From contig JAHDBZ010000037.1 in the NCBI GenBank assembly GCA_020630245.1, positions 1 to 9,330 on the forward strand: DNA of 9,330 bases. The letters run 5' to 3'. This DNA is from Candidatus Altimarinota bacterium (lineage in GTDB: Bacteria; Patescibacteriota; Gracilibacteria; UBA4473). The notes beneath the pieces were generated by a model. The model ran no database searches. It was not told where the DNA came from and saw only the letters and a program-made list of their open reading frames with translations. This document shows positions 5,555 to 9,330 of this stretch, piece after piece. Made by a program: the position numbers and the translations under genes. Every line of letters starts with the position of its first letter. Within the stretch, counting starts at the first letter, position 1.

Positions 5555-7675
5555 ATGGCCGACGCTCAAAACCAAACACAAACTAATAACGCAGCCACCC
5601 CTACCCCACCACAAAAGCGGGTAGAGTTTCCGCCGAATGTCGCTGGCCAACACGCAGCGCCAGTTTTTCATGAAGAGCCCCCTACCCAAACAGCAAAACC
5701 TAAATCTGTTCCAGCACCGACACCAACTGCACCGGCCGAACCAATAGCACAGCAAAAACCGGCCAAAGGTCTCAAAGCTAAATGGGCCGCTCACGTCGCC
5801 AAAAACAAGGCCATGGGAGAAAAAAAAGAACACGTCGCCCAAAACGACACCCATAATGTCGACATCGATGAGATATTTGAAAACTTTGATCCAAAATACG
5901 ACAAGAAGAAACTCACTCCAGAGCTACGAAAAAAAATCGTAGCCGCGGAAAAGATGTATCACGAAGGCGTGATTTCTATTAAAGACCTGGTGGCACCGAG
6001 CTCGATGGAAGTGACTTCTAAGACGCTCAACATTAACGGCATGCACGTGCAGTCATACTTTGTTTTTAACTACCCACGATTTCTCGAAAGCAACTGGCTT
6101 AACCAGATTATCAATTTCGACGCCACGATGGATATTTCGCTCTTTATCTATCCAACCGATTCAGCGCGCATGATGCGGATCCTGCGCAAAAAAGTGACCG
6201 AGATGCGTGCCTCTCGTCATATGAAAGCCGACAAAGGCGTCGTCAATGATGTCGGACTCGACACCGCCCTCGAAGATGCCGAACAGCTGCGGGTTGATCT
6301 ACAACGCGGGAAAGAGCGCTTCTTTCAATTCGGACTCTACTTCACTGTCTACGGAGAAACGGAGGAAAAGCTCAAAAGCGTTGCCAAACAGGTCGAAACC
6401 ATCCTCGGCGGACTACTGGTCATGAGTCGACCGACCCATCATCGTATGGAACGAGCGTTTAACTCTACCCTGCCACAATGTACTGACGAGATCGGGACCT
6501 TTCACAATATGAATACCGGACCGCTGTCGACGACATTTCCTTTTGTCTCCAGTAGTCTGACCAGTGACGAAGGAATCCTTTATGGACTTAACCGTCACAA
6601 TAACTCTTTGATTATCTTTGACCGTTTCAATCTCGAAAATGCCAATGCGGTAATCTTTGCCAAATCAGGGGCTGGGAAGTCTTATGCGGTAAAACTCGAA
6701 GTCCTGCGCTCGCTGATGGTCGGAACGGATGTCATTATCCTCGATCCAGAAAAAGAATACGAAACGCTTACCCACACCGTTGGGGGTACGTATGTAAATA
6801 TCTCACTCAATTCGCGACATCGGATCAATCCTTTTGACCTCCCACTACCGATTGAGAATGAAGAAAGCAATACCCGCGATCTACTGCGCGAAAGTGTCAT
6901 CAATATGTCCGGGCTGATGAATCTCATGCTGGGAAAAATGACCGCTGAAGAAAGCGCTCTGATGGACAAAGCACTCTATCAGTGTTACGAGATCAAAGGT
7001 ATCGGTCCAGAGACACAAGACCCACACACCTACCAAATGCCAACCATGAAGGATCTACAAAACATCCTCAACAGCATGTCAGGCGGTAAAAGCATGGCGA
7101 CTCGTCTCGAGAAATTTACCACCGGAACCTTTGCGGGACTCTTTGGTGATCAGACCAATGTGGATCTGGGGTCAGGACTGGTGTGTTTCGGGATCCGAGA
7201 TCTCGAAGAAGCCCTCCGACCGATCTCTATGTACATCCTGCTCAACTACATCTGGAACCGAGTGCGCTCGGAGATGAAACGCCGGATCATCACGATCGAT
7301 GAGGCCTGGAATATCGTCCAGTACGAAGACTCAGCGCGTTTCCTTCATAACCTCTGTAAACGAGCCCGTAAGTACTACCTAGGCATCACAACCATTACCC
7401 AAGATGTCGAAGACTTCATGGGATCACCTTGGGGCAAACCAATCATCACCAATAGCTCGATGCAGCTGCTACTCAAACAAGCCCCGTCGGCCCTGGATCA
7501 GCTCCAGAAGGTCTTTAACCTTACCGAACAAGAGAAACACCTTCTCCTGAACTCAGGAGTCGGGCAAGGTCTCTTCTTCGCTGGAAACCAACACGTGGCC
7601 ACGCAGATAATTGCGAGCTTTGGAGAGCACAAGATCGTCACGACCAACCCAGAAGAAGTCATGAAACAGAAGTAA
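5555..7675 (+). CDS. virB4: VirB4/TraC-type conjugation and secretion ATPase
   Basis: VirB4 ATPases are hexameric motors on the cytoplasmic side of type IV secretion, conjugation and related pilus machines. In this 706-residue protein, residues 1-75 are Pro/Ala/Gln-rich and probably disordered, about 75-135 are charged and helical, and about 140-350 match the VirB4 N-terminal domain. A RecA-like motor follows: Walker A A-K-S-G-A-G-K375-S376, a following LDPEKEYE segment, Walker B IITIDEAW with D582 and E583, and a TTITQD segment at 612-617 with Q616. All catalytic residues are present. The short form with a proline-rich head is typical of CPR genomes, where the gene usually follows a small PrgI-like gene. 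No such gene precedes it here; a terminator and a non-coding stretch do. The ATG at 5555 has no Shine-Dalgarno sequence. Its transcript ends in the double hairpin at 7698-7780. Confidence 0.95.
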   Translation: MADAQNQTQTNNAATPTPPQKRVEFPPNVAGQHAAPVFHEEPPTQTAKPKSVPAPTPTAPAEPIAQQKPAKGLKAKWAAHVAKNKAMGEKKEHVAQNDTHNVDIDEIFENFDPKYDKKKLTPELRKKIVAAEKMYHEGVISIKDLVAPSSMEVTSKTLNINGMHVQSYFVFNYPRFLESNWLNQIINFDATMDISLFIYPTDSARMMRILRKKVTEMRASRHMKADKGVVNDVGLDTALEDAEQLRVDLQRGKERFFQFGLYFTVYGETEEKLKSVAKQVETILGGLLVMSRPTHHRMERAFNSTLPQCTDEIGTFHNMNTGPLSTTFPFVSSSLTSDEGILYGLNRHNNSLIIFDRFNLENANAVIFAKSGAGKSYAVKLEVLRSLMVGTDVIILDPEKEYETLTHTVGGTYVNISLNSRHRINPFDLPLPIENEESNTRDLLRESVINMSGLMNLMLGKMTAEESALMDKALYQCYEIKGIGPETQDPHTYQMPTMKDLQNILNSMSGGKSMATRLEKFTTGTFAGLFGDQTNVDLGSGLVCFGIRDLEEALRPISMYILLNYIWNRVRSEMKRRIITIDEAWNIVQYEDSARFLHNLCKRARKYYLGITTITQDVEDFMGSPWGKPIITNSSMQLLLKQAPSALDQLQKVFNLTEQEKHLLLNSGVGQGLFFAGNQHVATQIIASFGEHKIVTTNPEEVMKQK

Positions 7676-7697
7676 GCCAAATTAATTGTATAATAGT

Positions 7698-7717
7698 CCC
7701 CGGATTTCATTCCGGGG
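7698..7717 (+). terminator. First hairpin after virB4
   Basis: CCCCGGA (7698-7704) and TCCGGGG (7711-7717) form a perfect 7-bp stem with a 6-base loop, 23 bases past the virB4 stop. The following bases are pyrimidine-rich but lack a T-run, so it may stabilise the 3' end rather than terminate. Confidence 0.5.
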
Positions 7718-7747
7718 CCTTCTAATATTCTTAAACACATTTGAAGA

Positions 7748-7780
7748 TCCCGGCACAAATGGCCGGGAGCTTATTTTTTT
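7748..7780 (+). terminator. Intrinsic terminator after virB4
   Basis: TCCCGGC (7748-7754) and GCCGGGA (7762-7768) form a 7-bp stem with a 7-base loop. The stem can be extended outward by AAG/CTT past one mismatch. Seven T follow at 7774-7780. Confidence 0.8.
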
Positions 7781-7800
7781 ACAAATTATGATTCTATCAT

Positions 7801-7830
7801 TTAACAACAGGACCATTAACCGTTTATAAT
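7801..7830 (+). promoter_or_regulatory. Promoter of the FAM173-like methyltransferase, overlapping the first ATG
   Basis: TTAACA (7801-7806), an 18-base spacer and a perfect TATAAT (7825-7830). The -10 box contains the AT of the upstream ATG at 7829, so that codon cannot be in the message. The next in-frame ATG (7838) is seven bases past the -10 box, where transcription should begin. This predicts a fully leaderless mRNA. Confidence 0.65.
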
Positions 7831-7837
7831 GACCACA

Positions 7838-8353
7838 ATGTCTCTCTGGCTTGTTTCGCTATTCTTACTCTTCCTGCTACTCTCACTGGTATCTTTCATC
7901 TGGACCTTTGCCCCCTATTTCCCGACCAGGCACCGGGACTTTGCACGAGTAGACGCAGTGATAGATCTAGAACCTGGTCAGAATTTTTACGAACTCGGTT
8001 GTGGCGATGCCAGTGTCTCGATTTATTTTGCTCGGAAGTACCCCAAAGTTAACTTCGTCGGGTATGAGATCTTTTTACCGATTTATTTAGTCGCCAAGCT
8101 ACGCAGCCTATTTGTGCCTAATCTGCAGATTTATTACCGAAACGTCCTCTGGCAAGATCTCAATGACGCGGACTGGGTTTATGTCTTTGGGATGAAGGAC
8201 GGAATCATCTTAAAAGTCAGAGACAAACTCATCGCAGATCTCAAACCAGGAGCCAAAGTAATTTCTTATGTTTTTAAAATTCCTGATTGGCCGGGAACGG
8301 AGGAGATCTATAAAATTGAGAAAGGGGCGAAGATTTATGTGTACACAAAATAA
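7838..8353 (+). CDS. Membrane-anchored SAM methyltransferase, FAM173/ATPSCKMT-like
   Basis: A class I (Rossmann-fold) methyltransferase of 171 residues with an N-terminal membrane anchor. The anchor is a Leu/Phe/Ser-rich helix at about residues 3-22, followed by FAPYFPTRHRDFARVDAVIDL. The SAM-binding motif ELGCGDA is at about 51-57 and the acidic residue after strand 2 is in GYEI (E76). A long amphipathic segment and a YRNVLWQDLNDADWVYVFG stretch follow, then LKPGAKVISYVFKIPDW near the C-terminus. The order of a proline-containing pre-motif, the glycine motif, the FG segment and the C-terminal PGA-V-S...PDW strand matches the small lysine methyltransferases related to FAM173 (ATPSCKMT), which methylate membrane ATPase subunits in eukaryotes. 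The substrate here is unknown. An ATG nine bases upstream (7829) is in frame but lies in the -10 box, so I start at 7838. The gene is transcribed alone. Confidence 0.88.
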   Translation: MSLWLVSLFLLFLLLSLVSFIWTFAPYFPTRHRDFARVDAVIDLEPGQNFYELGCGDASVSIYFARKYPKVNFVGYEIFLPIYLVAKLRSLFVPNLQIYYRNVLWQDLNDADWVYVFGMKDGIILKVRDKLIADLKPGAKVISYVFKIPDWPGTEEIYKIEKGAKIYVYTK

Positions 8354-8361
8354 AACACTGT

Positions 8362-8556
8362 CTGTCACCCTGAGACATCCGACTCCAAAAAATTATGCCG
8401 TCATCCTGATGCATGAGTGTCACGAGTGCAGAAGGATCTCCCGTTTCAAAATCGTGATACTGAAACGCACCTGTGAGACTTATGTTGCCCTCTACTAAGA
8501 CGGGAGGCCCTTCGACGGAGCGAACGTTTTAACTTATTTATGGCTCAGGATGACAG
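8362..8556. mobile_element. Palindromic GTCATCCTGA-type repeat element (MITE- or REP-like)
   Basis: This fills the 234-base gap between the methyltransferase genes. The core runs from GTCATCCTGA (8400-8409) to its complement TCAGGATGAC (8545-8554). Inside, GAAGGATCTCCCGT (8431-8444) faces ACGGGAGGCCCTTC (8500-8513), a 14-bp inverted repeat with two mismatches, placed about equally far from each end. A central hairpin GTTTCA/TGAAAC (8443-8448/8461-8466) fills the middle. An extra left copy, CTGTCACCCTGAG (8362-8374), matches the right end CTCAGGATGACAG (8544-8556) in 12 of 13 positions, so the outer limit may be 8362. There is no transposase gene, so any movement would need help in trans. I saw no clear target-site duplication. 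Confidence 0.65.
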
Positions 8557-8578
8557 TAAGAGGTATTTTTATTACAGT
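8550..8578 (+). promoter_or_regulatory. Promoter of the RlmI-like gene, -35 box inside the repeat
   Basis: ATGACA (8550-8555, five of six consensus bases), a 17-base spacer and TACAGT (8573-8578, four of six). The ATG at 8588 is nine bases past the -10 box, so the message would be nearly leaderless. The -35 hexamer is part of the conserved right end of the palindromic repeat. Confidence 0.45.
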
Positions 8579-8587
8579 GCAATAGCT

Positions 8588-9330
8588 ATGAACTACCAGG
8601 ACTTCGACTACGAGCTCATTGACTGTGGTGGCTGTAGTCGCATCGAACGTTTCGGATCTCTAATTATTGATCGTGCTTGCCCACAAGCCCTGTGGCCAAT
8701 GAAGCAAAACGAAAACAATTCTCGTATTTTCTATGATCGAACAAACGGCTGGCAGGGAGTAGAAAAACTTCCTGAAGCCTGGCCAATCCAGATCGGGCCA
8801 CTAACCGCCGAACTTCGTTTCTCAAAAAATGGCCAGGTCGGGCTTTTCCCAGAGCAGTGGGATAACTGGCGTTGGATACGAGAAAAGGTTACAGAGGTGC
8901 ATCGCCCGCTTAAGATCCTCAACACCTTCAGCTACACTGGCATGTCGACACTATCCGCTAGTACGCCAAATACCGAGGTCGTCCACGTCGACGGCGCCAA
9001 ATCGGCCATCAACTGGGCCAAGCGCAATGCCGAACTCTCAGGATTAGACGGCAACGTCATTCGCTGGATCTGTGATGACGTGGTGAAGTTCATGACACGC
9101 GAGGTCAAACGCGACCGCCAGTACGACGGCATCATCCTCGATCCCCCAGCGTTTGGGCGCGGAGCTAAACGCGACTGGAAGATCGAGCGGGATCTAAAAG
9201 GTCTCATGCAACTCGTAGCTCAACTACTCACCGACAAGCCACTATTTGTCATCCTCACCTGTCATGCTCCCGATCATTTCTCTACCGCTGACTTTGCAAA
9301 AATATTAGAAAACTTGCCACAATTTAAAGG
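8588..9330 (+). CDS. RlmI/COG1092-like SAM-dependent RNA methyltransferase, C-terminus cut by window edge
   Basis: An open frame of 247 codons from the ATG at 8588 runs to the window edge without a stop. The start region YELIDCGGCSRIERFGSLIIDRACPQALWP, then LPEAWPIQIGPLTAELRFSKNGQVGLFPEQWDNWRWI, is characteristic of the short RlmI-like family that lacks the PUA domain. The methyltransferase fold follows: NTFSYTG at 112-118 (SAM-binding motif I), VVHVDGAKSAINWAKRNAELSG at 131-152 (acidic D135 for the ribose) and YDGIILDPPAFGRG at 179-192, with the DPP catalytic motif. Homologues such as RlmI methylate a cytosine of 23S rRNA; the exact target of this short branch is not known to me. Family members run to roughly 290-320 residues, so some 45-75 are probably missing at the right edge. 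It has its own likely promoter and no ribosome binding site. Confidence 0.92.
   Translation, partial: MNYQDFDYELIDCGGCSRIERFGSLIIDRACPQALWPMKQNENNSRIFYDRTNGWQGVEKLPEAWPIQIGPLTAELRFSKNGQVGLFPEQWDNWRWIREKVTEVHRPLKILNTFSYTGMSTLSASTPNTEVVHVDGAKSAINWAKRNAELSGLDGNVIRWICDDVVKFMTREVKRDRQYDGIILDPPAFGRGAKRDWKIERDLKGLMQLVAQLLTDKPLFVILTCHAPDHFSTADFAKILENLPQFK

Noticed and set aside
1..9330. Recoded UGA or UAG codons
   Set aside because: All complete genes read through with the standard code and end in TAA; no in-frame TGA interrupts a recognisable protein.
1..9330. CRISPR array, tRNA or rRNA genes
   Set aside because: I saw no spaced direct repeats of CRISPR length, and no cloverleaf or rRNA core sequence on either strand.

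Overview
The window looks like a chromosomal piece of a Candidate Phyla Radiation (Patescibacteria) bacterium or a close relative. This rests on gene content and style: a VirB4-type ATPase with a long proline/alanine-rich head, a small two-helix membrane protein with a PH-like tail, a SERCA/Na,K-type cation ATPase, and no recognisable Shine-Dalgarno sequences. Sigma70-type promoters repeatedly lie only a few bases from the start codon. All five complete genes end in TAA and read normally with the standard code, which argues against the UGA-glycine lineages. The assignment is an inference; there is no rRNA or marker gene to prove it.

Left arm (1-4932, all minus strand). A P-type cation ATPase gene (2260-4929) is bracketed by two related long hairpins (2197-2248 and 4964-5015). 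Beyond it a PH-like membrane protein (1588-2100) and an unrecognised 440-residue protein (261-1583) form a two-gene operon with a 4-base gap. A secreted or membrane protein (1-158) then begins from its own promoter and runs off the left edge. The PH-like gene and the edge gene each have a short tandem-repeat array upstream of the -35 box.

Centre (4932-5555). The gene-free divergence zone holds divergent promoters and, on the plus strand, a complete transcription unit without a convincing ORF: a consensus-like promoter at 5045-5073, about 350 bases of foldable sequence closed by an 11-bp end-to-end helix, and an intrinsic terminator at 5462-5506. I could not match it to RNase P RNA, tmRNA, SRP RNA or 6S RNA. 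It is the best candidate here for something undescribed, either a free-standing structured RNA or a leader/attenuator for virB4, which starts 48 bases later.

Right arm (5555-9330, plus strand). virB4 (5555-7675) ends in a double hairpin. A FAM173/ATPSCKMT-like membrane-anchored methyltransferase follows, apparently on a leaderless message. Next comes a roughly 155-195 bp palindromic repeat of the GTCATCCTGA type. Last is an RlmI-like methyltransferase running off the right edge, whose best -35 box lies inside the repeat's right arm. The right-arm genes appear to be separately transcribed rather than one operon. VirB4 would power a conjugation, DNA-uptake or pilus-type machine at the membrane, and the ATPase would pump cations. 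The two methyltransferases probably act on protein (first) and rRNA (second).
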